From Burkholderiales bacterium (GTDB lineage Bacteria > Pseudomonadota > Gammaproteobacteria > Burkholderiales > Burkholderiaceae_B), in NCBI GenBank assembly GCA_005788065.1, contig SXZD01000205.1, positions 1-5,317 of the forward strand: 5,317 bases of DNA, in the 5' to 3' direction. Made by a program: the position numbers and the translations under genes. Under the pieces are notes generated by a model. That model had not been told where the DNA came from, searched no databases, and saw only the letters and a program-made list of their open reading frames with translations. Shown here piece by piece: positions 1 through 5,317 of this stretch; position 1 is the stretch's first letter; each line of letters opens with the position of its first letter.

Positions 1-735
1 GACTTCGAGAAAGCCAAGGACAAGATCATCATGGGTGCAGAGCGCCGTTCTCTGGTCATGCCCGAAGAAGAGCGTCGCAACACGGCGTATCACGAGTCCG
101 GTCACGCCATTGTGGCGCGCATGCTGCCCAAGACCGACCCCGTGCACAAGGTCACCATCAGTCCCCGCGGCCGTGCCTTGGGTGTGACCATGCAGTTGCC
201 GGAGTCTGACCGTTACAGCATGGACAAGCTGCGCATGCAGGACACCATTGCAGTTCTGTTTGGTGGTCGCATTGCTGAAGAGTTGTTCATGAACCAGATG
301 ACAACCGGTGCATCCAACGACTTCGAGCGTGCAACAGCGATTGCCCGCGACATGGTGACCCGCTACGGCATGAGCGAAACGCTCGGTCCGATGGTGTATG
401 CCGAAAACGAGGGTGAAGTGTTCCTCGGACGCTCTATTACCAAGACGACGCATGTGTCTGAAACCACCATGCAGAAGGTGGATGCCGAGATCCGCTCCAT
501 CATTGATACCCAGTACGATCGTGCGCGACACATCCTTGACACCAACCGTGACAAGGTTCACGCCATGGCCAACGCGCTGCTGGAGTTCGAAACCATCGAT
601 GCCGACCAGATTGACGACATCATGGAAGGTCGGCCGGTGCGCCAGCCCAAGCCGGGCATGCAACCACCCGGTAACGGCGGCAACCGTCCTCCCGGTGGTG
701 TTGCACCGGGGAACGCAGCGGCGCCGGCAGCCTGA
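1..735 (+). CDS. ftsH: ATP-dependent zinc metalloprotease FtsH, C-terminal part (5' end outside window)
   Basis: FtsH is a hexameric inner-membrane AAA+ protease that degrades misassembled membrane proteins and selected cytoplasmic regulators. The frame is open from base 1, beginning DFEKAKDKII, which is the segment just after the AAA+ domain in this family. The ATG at 31 is therefore internal and not a start. By comparison with E. coli FtsH about 380 residues are missing, including the two transmembrane helices and the Walker motifs. The zinc-binding HESGH (HExxH) lies at codons 31-35 (bases 91-105). The third ligand is probably the Asp of GASNDFERAT at codon 107 (319-321). Family segments VHKVTISPRGRALGVTMQLP, FGGRIAEE and EGEVFLGRS are all present. 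The tail after the protease domain (about codons 211-244) is rich in Pro, Gly, Asn and Ala and is probably disordered, as in other betaproteobacterial FtsH proteins. The gene ends in TGA at 733-735 and is followed by a terminator. Confidence 0.97.
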   Translation, partial: DFEKAKDKIIMGAERRSLVMPEEERRNTAYHESGHAIVARMLPKTDPVHKVTISPRGRALGVTMQLPESDRYSMDKLRMQDTIAVLFGGRIAEELFMNQMTTGASNDFERATAIARDMVTRYGMSETLGPMVYAENEGEVFLGRSITKTTHVSETTMQKVDAEIRSIIDTQYDRARHILDTNRDKVHAMANALLEFETIDADQIDDIMEGRPVRQPKPGMQPPGNGGNRPPGGVAPGNAAAPAA

Positions 736-776
736 TGCTCCCAACAGTGGTTCAGACTTCTGAAACACACAAACAG

Positions 777-808
777 ACGGGCGGTTGGAAGACCGCCCGT
801 TTTGTTTT
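777..808 (+). terminator. Rho-independent terminator downstream of ftsH
   Basis: A perfect 9-bp inverted repeat, ACGGGCGGT (777-785) and ACCGCCCGT (792-800), encloses a 6-base loop. It is followed directly by TTTTGTTTT (800-808), giving a GC-rich stem with a U-tract. It begins 41 bases after the ftsH stop. The unusual feature is its position: the U-tract runs into the likely beginning of folP, so it either ends ftsH transcription or acts as a partial terminator between ftsH and the downstream genes. Confidence 0.85.
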
Positions 809-1640
809 GCAGTGGCCGATTTGGCAGCAGACCGGTCGCAGGCGGCCGCTCATCATGGGCGTGCTGAACATCACGCCCGAGTAGTTTTCCGATGGCGGAC
901 AGTTTACCGACCTCGACAATGCCCTGCGGCATGCAAGGCAATTGCTCGATGAGGGTGCAGACATCCTCGACATCGGCGCTGAGTCCACCCGCCCCGGGGC
1001 GGCTGCTGTGCACGCAGACAGGGAGTGGGGCAGGCTTGAGCCAGTACTCACAGAACTGGCGAAATGGCAGATTCCGCTGTCACTGGACACCATGAAGGCG
1101 GATATCATGAGCAAAGGCGCCGACATCGGCGTGGATATTCTCAATGACGTGTCCGGCTTCAAGGATGCCGCTTCGCAGGCTGTGCTGAGCTCGTCTGGCT
1201 GTGGTGGCGTCATCATGCACATGCAAGGTCAGCCGCGCACCATGCAGCAGGCGCCGGTCTACGCAGACTGTGTGCTTGAGGTGGCAGCGTTTTTGCAACA
1301 GCAGATTGATGTTCTGCGCGGGCAGGGCGTTGCCCCCGACCGTTTGCTGGTCGATCCGGGTTTCGGTTTTGGCAAGATGCTGCAGCACAATATCGATCTG
1401 TTCAAGGCCACCCCCCGGTTCGCTGCCATGGCCTCAGGCGTGCTGATAGGCGTTTCGCGCAAGTCAATGATCGGTACGCTTACCCAGCAGACAGACGCAA
1501 ACCAGCGGGTGTATGGTTCTGTGGCGGCCGCCGTCCGTGCGGCAGAGTTGGGCGCGCGGGTTGTTCGCGTGCATGACGTTCGCGCCACCCTCGACGCTTT
1601 GGTAGTCGCGGATGCCTTGGCGGAACCGCGTAGTCTGTAA
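807..1640 (+). pseudogene. folP: Dihydropteroate synthase, interrupted by an in-frame TAG
   Basis: DHPS condenses p-aminobenzoate with hydroxymethyl-dihydropterin diphosphate in folate synthesis and is the sulfonamide target. The family motif MGVLNVTPDSFSDGG reads here as MGVLNITPE, then TAG (882-884), then FSDGG, in one unbroken frame. Everything else is conserved: GAESTRPG, SLDTMK, ILNDVSG, MHMQGQPRTMQ, VDPGFGFGK, SRKSMIG, and the pterin/phosphate-site RVHD. These contain counterparts of E. coli Asn22, Thr62, Asp96, Asn115, Asp185, Lys221, Arg255 and His257. The start is uncertain. TTG at 807 gives LQWPIWQQ, resembling the usual MxWQ opening, and a normal length of 277 codons, but it has no Shine-Dalgarno sequence. 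The same frame is open back to an ATG at 735 that overlaps the ftsH stop (TGATG). A simple gene call would begin near 942 (TTG) and lose the first motif. With only one lesion this may be a recent mutation, a sequencing error or a suppressed codon. Identity is very sure; loss of function is not. Confidence 0.88.
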
Positions 1641-1681
1641 CCTGAATTCACGGGATGTGGGTGTGGATTTGCTCATGATGG

Positions 1682-1710
1682 TTATCCGTCCGTGATGCAT
1701 TCGTTACAAT
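1682..1710 (+). promoter_or_regulatory. Possible sigma-70 promoter for glmM
   Basis: TACAAT at 1705-1710 matches five of six bases of the -10 consensus and lies 33 bases before the glmM start. The hexamer 17 bases upstream, TTATCC (1682-1687), is a poor -35 match (three of six). A promoter here makes sense because a terminator follows ftsH and the folP frame is broken, yet glmM is normally essential. This is an inference from the hexamer and position only. Confidence 0.35.
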
Positions 1711-1728
1711 ATCGGCACTACGCATATA

Positions 1729-1734
1729 AGAAGG
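1729..1734 (+). promoter_or_regulatory. Ribosome binding site of glmM
   Basis: AGAAGG, a partial match to AGGAGG, ends nine bases before the ATG at 1744. It supports that start, which also matches the conserved N-terminus of the family. Confidence 0.65.
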
Positions 1735-1743
1735 CAGAGACAC

Positions 1744-3087
1744 ATGGCACGGAAATATTTCGGCACCGATGGCGTTCGCGGTCGAGTGGGCGAGGCGCCC
1801 ATCACCCCCGAATTCGTGATGCGACTGGGCAATGCAGCCGGCCGTGTGCTGGTGGCCCAATCCAACCGCGAGCGTCCGGCTGTTCTCATCGGCAAAGACA
1901 CGCGCGTCAGCGGCTATCTGCTCGAAGCCAGCCTGGAAGCGGGTTTCTCAGCGGCGGGTGTCGATGTTGTACTGGCGGGTCCCATCCCGACTTCCGGCGT
2001 TGCGTACCTGACCCGAACCCTCTCGCTGGATGCGGGTGTGGTTATCAGTGCCTCGCACAACCCCTTCTATGATAACGGTATCAAGTTCTTTTCCGCAGCC
2101 GGCACCAAGCTGCCGGATGATGTCGAGTCCGGCATTGAGGCGCTGCTGGATGTTCCCATGCAGTGTCGCTCATCCGAGTCACTCGGCAAGGCCACCCGGT
2201 TGAATGATGCAGCCGGCCGCTACATCGAATTCTGCAAGGGAACCGTTCCCTACGGCATGAGCTTCCGCGGTCTCAAAATTGCGGTCGATTGCGCCAACGG
2301 CGCGGCTTATCACATCGCAGGGCATGTACTGACAGAACTGGGCGCAAGCGTTACGCTCACCGCCAACAAGCCTGACGGTTTCAACATCAATCACCAAGTG
2401 GGCGCCACGCATCCGGAACATATCCAGCAAGTGGTGCTGGAGACGGGGGCTGACATCGGCTTGGCGCTGGACGGCGATGCTGACCGACTCATCGTCGTTG
2501 ATGGCAATGGGCGTATCTACAACGGGGACGAACTGCTCTACGTGCTAGCCATGGAGCGTTTGCAGAGCAGCGGGGCTGTGCCAGGTGTGGTTGGTACCCT
2601 GATGAGCAACGTCGGTCTGGAATTGGCGCTTCAGCGCAAGGGCATCAACTTTGAACGGGCCAATGTCGGCGACCGCTATGTGCATGAATTGCTCATCAAG
2701 CACGGTTGGGCTTTGGGTGGTGAGAGTTCTGGCCACCTGCTGTTCCTCGATCGCCATACCACCGGCGACGGCATACTCAGCGGTTTGCAAATCCTGATTG
2801 CCATGCTGGAAGCTGAAAAGTCGCTGCCCGAACTGACCGCCGATCTTCAGATGTATCCCCAAGTGCTCAAAAACGTCAAAACCCAACCCGGCTATAAATG
2901 GCAGGAAGACGCCAGCCTCGTTGCGGCCAAACAGCAAGTGGACGCATCGCTGAAGGGCAAGGGCAGGACGCTGGTGCGAGCATCCGGCACTGAGCCTTTA
3001 CTTCGCATCATGGCTGAGGCGCAGACTCAGCAGGAAGCCGACCAGGCGGTTCAAACCATGCTGGAGGCGGTTAAGTTGGGTGGGTGA
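1744..3087 (+). CDS. glmM: Phosphoglucosamine mutase GlmM
   Basis: GlmM interconverts glucosamine-6-phosphate and glucosamine-1-phosphate, the step before GlmU in cytoplasmic UDP-GlcNAc synthesis for peptidoglycan and lipopolysaccharide. The 447-residue product is full length for the family. It starts MARKYFGTDGVRGRVGEAPI, the typical N-terminal substrate-binding opening. The phosphoserine loop is ISASHNPFYDNG (residues 101-112), with Ser104, the serine before His, as the expected phosphorylated residue. The metal loop DGDADR is at 243-248, with three aspartates binding Mg2+. The sugar-specificity loop GGESSGH lies in domain 3, and the C-terminal phosphate-binding loop RASGTEP is near residues 412-418. 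No key residue is missing. The gene sits 103 bases after folP in the conserved ftsH-folP-glmM order, but probably has its own promoter here. Its stop is TGA at 3085-3087, followed by a hairpin. Confidence 0.98.
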   Translation: MARKYFGTDGVRGRVGEAPITPEFVMRLGNAAGRVLVAQSNRERPAVLIGKDTRVSGYLLEASLEAGFSAAGVDVVLAGPIPTSGVAYLTRTLSLDAGVVISASHNPFYDNGIKFFSAAGTKLPDDVESGIEALLDVPMQCRSSESLGKATRLNDAAGRYIEFCKGTVPYGMSFRGLKIAVDCANGAAYHIAGHVLTELGASVTLTANKPDGFNINHQVGATHPEHIQQVVLETGADIGLALDGDADRLIVVDGNGRIYNGDELLYVLAMERLQSSGAVPGVVGTLMSNVGLELALQRKGINFERANVGDRYVHELLIKHGWALGGESSGHLLFLDRHTTGDGILSGLQILIAMLEAEKSLPELTADLQMYPQVLKNVKTQPGYKWQEDASLVAAKQQVDASLKGKGRTLVRASGTEPLLRIMAEAQTQQEADQAVQTMLEAVKLGG

Positions 3088-3111
3088 GTCGCGCGGAGTG
3101 TGTCAGGCCGG

Positions 3112-3144
3112 AAGGGGGCTGCCGGTATCCGCTGACGCCCCTTT
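3112..3144. terminator. Probable terminator between convergent glmM and the outer-membrane protein gene
   Basis: AAGGGGGC (3112-3119) pairs with GCCCCTTT (3137-3144), forming an eight-bp stem with one G-U pair. The 17-base loop contains a small CGG/CCG sub-stem. It lies 25 bases after the glmM stop and just past the stop of the opposite-strand gene (3152), so it could serve both strands. The U-tract is poor: TTT is followed by AAACCTTT on the plus strand, so efficiency is uncertain. Confidence 0.5.
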
Positions 3145-3151
3145 AAACCTT

Positions 3152-3793
3152 TCAGAACTGGTAGTTGATACCGATCTTGCCGACCGGATAGACCTTGATG
3201 GAGCGAAGTTCTTCCTCGAGGTCGCGGCGGTTTTGACTTGAATCGTAGCCTTGCGGGGTTTCAAACGACTTCAGCTTGGGTGAGCCAATATAAGCGCCCA
3301 GATCTGCGTAAAAACCGATACCTGAACGCGTCTTTCCCAAGCCCACTCCGAGGCCGACATAGGGCATGACCGGTGGCAGTTCGATGCGTCCCCGCACATC
3401 CGCTGTGTTAGTGCCCCCCATGTTGAACAATGGCGAACCCGGCGAATTGAACACGCGACCGCTGAAATCCAGCCTGCTCTGGTTGATACCCACACCTGTG
3501 GTCAGGCGAAACGAGCCCTGATAAGGCCGATAGTCGTACAGCAGGGACTGGCTGATGTGCCGGATATCCAGTCGATAGGTCGTGCCGTCCACATCCAGAT
3601 CGCGGTTGGTGCCCAGTGTGTTGAGTTCAGCCCGCAGGTTCCATGATGGCCGGGCTGCAAAAGATAGGCCCACGCCCACGCCCTCGGTACCCAGACTGCC
3701 ATACATGTTATAGATGCCGTTGTCGCTTTGGGCTGACGCAGCAGACGCCACAAGCAACAGGCTCAGACAAGAAGCACGCAGAAACGTTTTCAT
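3152..3793 (-). CDS. Outer-membrane beta-barrel protein, function unknown
   Basis: The 213-residue product has a clear Sec signal peptide: MKTFLR, a hydrophobic stretch, and an ASA/Q cleavage site after about residue 21. The mature part is Gly- and aromatic-rich with alternating polar and hydrophobic segments, such as LRAELNTLGTNR, SLLYDYRP, FRLTTGVGINQ, MPYVGLGVGLG and IGFYADLGAYIG. It ends GKIGINYQF, with the terminal Phe recognised by the BAM machinery. This pattern fits a small, perhaps eight-stranded, barrel of the broad OmpW/OMP_b-brl type. The acidic-basic stretch RRDLEEELRSIKVYP before the last strand is also seen in uncharacterised proteobacterial relatives. No substrate or partner can be inferred. 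The start was set at 3793 and not at an in-frame ATG at 3844, because the signal peptide begins there and a G-rich ribosome binding site (minus strand of 3799-3804) sits five bases upstream. It lies downstream of rfbC on the same strand, but the 184-base gap suggests separate transcription. Confidence 0.85.
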   Translation of the reverse strand: MKTFLRASCLSLLLVASAASAQSDNGIYNMYGSLGTEGVGVGLSFAARPSWNLRAELNTLGTNRDLDVDGTTYRLDIRHISQSLLYDYRPYQGSFRLTTGVGINQSRLDFSGRVFNSPGSPLFNMGGTNTADVRGRIELPPVMPYVGLGVGLGKTRSGIGFYADLGAYIGSPKLKSFETPQGYDSSQNRRDLEEELRSIKVYPVGKIGINYQF

Positions 3794-3798
3794 CGTTT

Positions 3799-3804
3799 CC
3801 CCCC
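3799..3804 (-). promoter_or_regulatory. Ribosome binding site of the outer-membrane protein gene
   Basis: On the minus strand GGGGGG followed by AAACG precedes the ATG at 3793, with a spacing of five bases. The G-run can pair with the CCUCC of 16S rRNA and decides this start over the in-frame ATG 51 bases further upstream. Confidence 0.5.
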
Positions 3805-3886
3805 GAAATGGTTCATTCCCTGATTCTACTGTCGTCTGACCCAAGCGGATTCAGTCAGATTGGGTATGTCATTCGAATGCCACACC

Positions 3887-3915
3887 AGTTAATCACTGCG
3901 GGTGTGTGCTGGCAA
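3887..3915 (-). promoter_or_regulatory. Weak candidate promoter for the outer-membrane protein gene
   Basis: On the minus strand TTGCCA (3915-3910, five of six matches to the -35 consensus) is followed after 17 bases by TTAACT (3892-3887, only three of six matches to -10). The palindrome at 3870-3879 would then fall at about the transcription start. A separate TAGAAT (3828-3823, minus strand) is a better -10 but lacks a -35. Neither is secure. Confidence 0.25.
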
Positions 3916-3977
3916 GCAGAAATTATCGATTTTCTGGGGGGTAAAATTCCAAGCTGCTGAAAATAAATACAATTTTT

Positions 3978-4523
3978 TCAGGCAAACATATCCGCTTCTG
4001 CGAACCGGGTACCCTGGGTGTCCTTGGCTGAGAGCAGGGGCGCCATGTCCAGTTTCCAGTCGATGCCCAGTTCAGGGTCGTCCCATGCGATGCAGCGTTC
4101 ATGGTCTTTGCTCCAGTAACGCGTCACTTTGTACTGAAAAACCGCGGTGTCGCTCAGCGTTACAAAACCATGGGCAAAACCGGGCGGTATCCACAGTTGC
4201 AGGTTGTTTTCGCCGGTCAGTTCAACGGCATAGTGCTTGCCAAAGGTGGGTGAACTGCGGCGTATGTCCACCGCGACATCCAGCACGGTACCGCTGACAG
4301 CGCGCACCAGCTTGCCCTGCGCCTGCGGTTCCAGTTGATAGTGCAGGCCGCGCAGCACACCGCGCACTGAGCCGGACTGGTTGTCCTGCACGAAGGTATA
4401 GTCGCCGACGTTTTCCGCAAACCGCTTCTCGTTGAAGCTCTCGAAAAAATAGCCTCTGTCGTCGCCGAACTTGGTGGGCTCAAGCAGCAGCAGGCCGTCG
4501 ATGCCGGTGGGGTGCACTTTCAT
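3978..4523 (-). CDS. rfbC: dTDP-4-dehydrorhamnose 3,5-epimerase RfbC (RmlC)
   Basis: RfbC epimerises C3 and C5 of dTDP-4-keto-6-deoxy-D-glucose, the third step to dTDP-L-rhamnose, a donor for O-antigen and other surface polysaccharides. The 181-residue cupin is full length for the family. It shows the expected motifs: GDDRGYFFESFNEKRF (20-35), FVQDNQSGSVRGVLRGLHYQ (44-63), QGKLVRAVSG (69-78), VAVDIRRSSPTFG, WIPPGFAHGF (111-120) and LSAKD (164-168). The likely catalytic base is His61 in GLHYQ, paired with Asp168. Lys71 and Tyr131 match the other active-site residues of the family. The start is MKVHPTGIDGLLL. The ATG shares one base with the rfbA stop (TGATG on the minus strand), so translation is probably coupled to rfbA, and no strong ribosome binding site is seen. 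The order rfbA-rfbC matches the distal end of an rfbBDAC operon. Confidence 0.97.
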   Translation of the reverse strand: MKVHPTGIDGLLLLEPTKFGDDRGYFFESFNEKRFAENVGDYTFVQDNQSGSVRGVLRGLHYQLEPQAQGKLVRAVSGTVLDVAVDIRRSSPTFGKHYAVELTGENNLQLWIPPGFAHGFVTLSDTAVFQYKVTRYWSKDHERCIAWDDPELGIDWKLDMAPLLSAKDTQGTRFAEADMFA

Positions 4524-5200
4524 CAGAACACCCGTTGTTCGAGCAGATTGATGAGGTACTGACCGTAGCCGCTCTTGATGAGTGGTGCTGCCAATTTTTG
4601 CAGTTGTTCGTCTGAAATCCACTTGTTGCGCCAGGCGATTTCCTCCGGGCAACTGATTTTCAGGCCCTGACGTTTTTCAAGGGTCTGGATGAATTGGGCG
4701 GCTTCCAACAGGGAGACGTGTGTGCCGGTGTCCAGCCAGGCGTGGCCGCGGCCCATCACTTCCACTTTCAATTGCCCCTGTTCAAGATAGTGACGGTTCA
4801 CATCGGTGATTTCCAGTTCGCCACGCGGGGAGGGTTTGATGGACTTGGCAATGTCCACCACTTGCCTGTCGTAAAAATAAAGGCCTGTTACGGCATAGCG
4901 GCTTTTGGGTTTGGCGGGTTTTTCCTCGATGGAAACGGCCTGCCATTTGTCATCGAATTCAACAACGCCGTAGCGCTCTGGGTCGTGAACCGGATAGGCG
5001 AATACGGTTGCTCCGTTGCTCTGGGTGCCGGCATTGTGCAACTGTTTGCCCAGATCGTGCCCGTAGAACAGGTTGTCGCCTAGCACCAGTGCGCTGTCGT
5101 TGTTGCCGACAAACTGCTCGCCGATCAGGAAGGCTTGCGCCAGACCATCCGGGCTGGGCTGCACGGCATAGCTCACATTCATGCCCCAGCGTTCGCAGTC
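4523..5200 (-). CDS. rfbA: Glucose-1-phosphate thymidylyltransferase RfbA (RmlA), N-terminus replaced
   Basis: RfbA makes dTDP-glucose from dTTP and glucose-1-phosphate, the first step of dTDP-rhamnose synthesis. The recognisable part begins at DCERWGMN, matching the family's GDxxxWGxN, and runs to the normal C-terminus. It contains QPSPDGLAQAF, VLGDN (metal-binding Asp), ATVFAYPVHDPERYGVVEF, IEEKP, YAVTGLYFYD, GELEITDVNR, WLDTGTH and SCPEEIAWR. About 70 N-terminal residues are missing, including the GGxGTRL nucleotide-binding signature and the SKQLLP segment. The frame stays open upstream of 5200, and an ATG at 5236-5234 would give a 237-residue product, but those codons show no RfbA similarity and coincide with high-GC DNA that reads better on the other strand. 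The normal gene was therefore cut at about 5200, either by rearrangement or by a chimeric assembly. The stop overlaps the rfbC start by one base. Confidence 0.93.
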   Translation of the reverse strand, partial: DCERWGMNVSYAVQPSPDGLAQAFLIGEQFVGNNDSALVLGDNLFYGHDLGKQLHNAGTQSNGATVFAYPVHDPERYGVVEFDDKWQAVSIEEKPAKPKSRYAVTGLYFYDRQVVDIAKSIKPSPRGELEITDVNRHYLEQGQLKVEVMGRGHAWLDTGTHVSLLEAAQFIQTLEKRQGLKISCPEEIAWRNKWISDEQLQKLAAPLIKSGYGQYLINLLEQRVF

Positions 5201-5206
5201 GGTGGT
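5196..5206. other. Junction between rfbA and unrelated high-GC DNA
   Basis: RfbA similarity ends on the left of this point and permease-like coding begins on the right, in the opposite orientation. No insertion-sequence end, target duplication or attachment-site repeat is visible here. The shared bases around GCAGTCGG could be a short microhomology. The exact breakpoint cannot be fixed to better than several bases without a reference rfbA. Confidence 0.65.
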
Positions 5207-5317
5207 CGGCGTGATCTCCACCCTGATCGGCACCATGGCGGCGACGGCGCTGGCGCGCCTGCCGGCCCGGGTCGCCGGCCTGACGATGGCGGCGATGACC
5301 CTGCCGGTGATGCTGCC
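5202..5317 (+). CDS. Fragment of an ABC-transporter permease, probably polyamine type (PotC-like)
   Basis: The plus-strand frame starting at 5202 encodes 38 complete codons, all ending in G or C, unlike the mixed third positions of the neighbouring genes. The peptide contains VGVISTLIGTMAATALAR followed by LPARVAGL and a hydrophobic run ending TLPVMLP. A hydrophobic helix with STLIGTMAAxALAR, a short polar turn, then a second helix leading to a Pro-containing segment is the pattern of PotC/PotI-like permease subunits of binding-protein-dependent importers, where this segment lies in the early part of the membrane domain. Both ends are missing: the right end at the window edge, the left end at the rfbA junction. 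Composition suggests a high-GC, perhaps alphaproteobacterial, source. That the stretch is coding and unlike the rest of the window is fairly sure; the permease call is by recalled pattern only. Confidence 0.55.
   Translation, partial: MVGVISTLIGTMAATALARLPARVAGLTMAAMTLPVML

Larger units (their letters stand above)
3794..3977. other. Intergenic leader between rfbC and the outer-membrane protein gene
   Basis: This 184-base spacer is more AT-rich than its surroundings and holds no convincing coding frame. It contains a 10-bp perfect palindrome CATTCGAATG (3870-3879), an inverted repeat ACCCAA (3839-3844) / TTGGGT (3860-3865), and a weak AT-rich hairpin CAGAAA (3917-3922) / TTTCTG (3931-3936). 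No strong terminator is visible after the rfbC stop at 3978. The palindromes could be operator-like sites for the outer-membrane protein gene, but nothing identifies a regulator. Confidence 0.5.

Noticed and set aside
31..33. ATG at 31 as the start of a short FtsH-like protein
   Set aside because: The upstream codons 1-30 encode the conserved FtsH segment DFEKAKDKII in the same frame, so the gene simply enters from outside the window.
942..944. TTG at 942 as the true folP start
   Set aside because: Conserved DHPS sequence (FSDGG and the following helix) continues upstream of it in frame, beyond the TAG to MGVLNITP. A start here would lose the first pterin-binding motif.
752..1222. 156-codon open frame on the minus strand over folP, and an overlapping minus-strand frame at 558-1013
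   Set aside because: Neither product resembles a protein family, and both lie antisense to the clearly conserved FtsH and FolP coding sequence. They are explained as shadows of GC-biased codons.
2545..2937. 130-codon minus-strand frame inside glmM
   Set aside because: It is antisense to an intact and highly conserved gene and has no recognisable motif or ribosome binding site.
3917..3936. Hairpin CAGAAA/TTTCTG as a terminator for rfbC
   Set aside because: The stem is only six AT-rich pairs and no T-run follows on the minus strand, so it does not meet the usual terminator pattern.
4694..5083. 129-codon plus-strand frame opposite rfbA
   Set aside because: It is antisense to well-conserved RfbA motifs. 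The Gly/Phe/Val-rich product is what the complement of those codons gives.
5202..5317. High-GC end as part of an insertion sequence disrupting rfbA
   Set aside because: No terminal inverted repeat or transposase-like coding is visible. The peptide reads as a transporter membrane segment, so a chimeric join is a simpler explanation.

Overview
The window looks like chromosomal DNA of a betaproteobacterium. The evidence is the gene order ftsH - folP - glmM, the close match of the FtsH and GlmM sequences to the beta/gamma-proteobacterial type, and moderate GC content. The assignment rests on recalled family sequence patterns, not on a search. The last ~115 bases differ sharply in composition and appear to come from another genome or another locus.

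Layout. Bases 1-735 (+) are the C-terminal half of the membrane protease FtsH, cut by the window edge. A strong Rho-independent terminator follows directly (777-808). Next is folP (dihydropteroate synthase, about 807-1640, +). It is recognisable over its full length but interrupted by a TAG codon inside its first conserved motif. A short spacer with a candidate promoter leads to an intact glmM (1744-3087, +, phosphoglucosamine mutase). A hairpin at 3112-3144 separates glmM from genes on the opposite strand. These are, read leftwards: a truncated rfbA (4523 to about 5200), rfbC (3978-4523, overlapping rfbA by one base), and a 213-residue outer-membrane beta-barrel protein (3152-3793) with a 184-base leader. 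From about 5202 to the end, a plus-strand frame with every complete codon ending in G or C reads like part of an ABC-transporter permease, and it replaces the N-terminus of rfbA.

How the genes work together. GlmM makes glucosamine-1-phosphate for UDP-GlcNAc (peptidoglycan and LPS). RfbA and RfbC make and epimerise dTDP-sugars towards dTDP-L-rhamnose for surface polysaccharide. FtsH controls LPS synthesis and membrane protein quality in relatives, and the beta-barrel protein sits in the outer membrane. The neighbourhood is therefore largely envelope housekeeping, with folate synthesis (folP) in its conserved place.

I see no new mobile element, defence system, CRISPR array or RNA gene. The two points that deserve attention are the nonsense codon in folP and the abrupt foreign junction within rfbA. 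Both could be sequencing or assembly artefacts, and both can be tested against reads.
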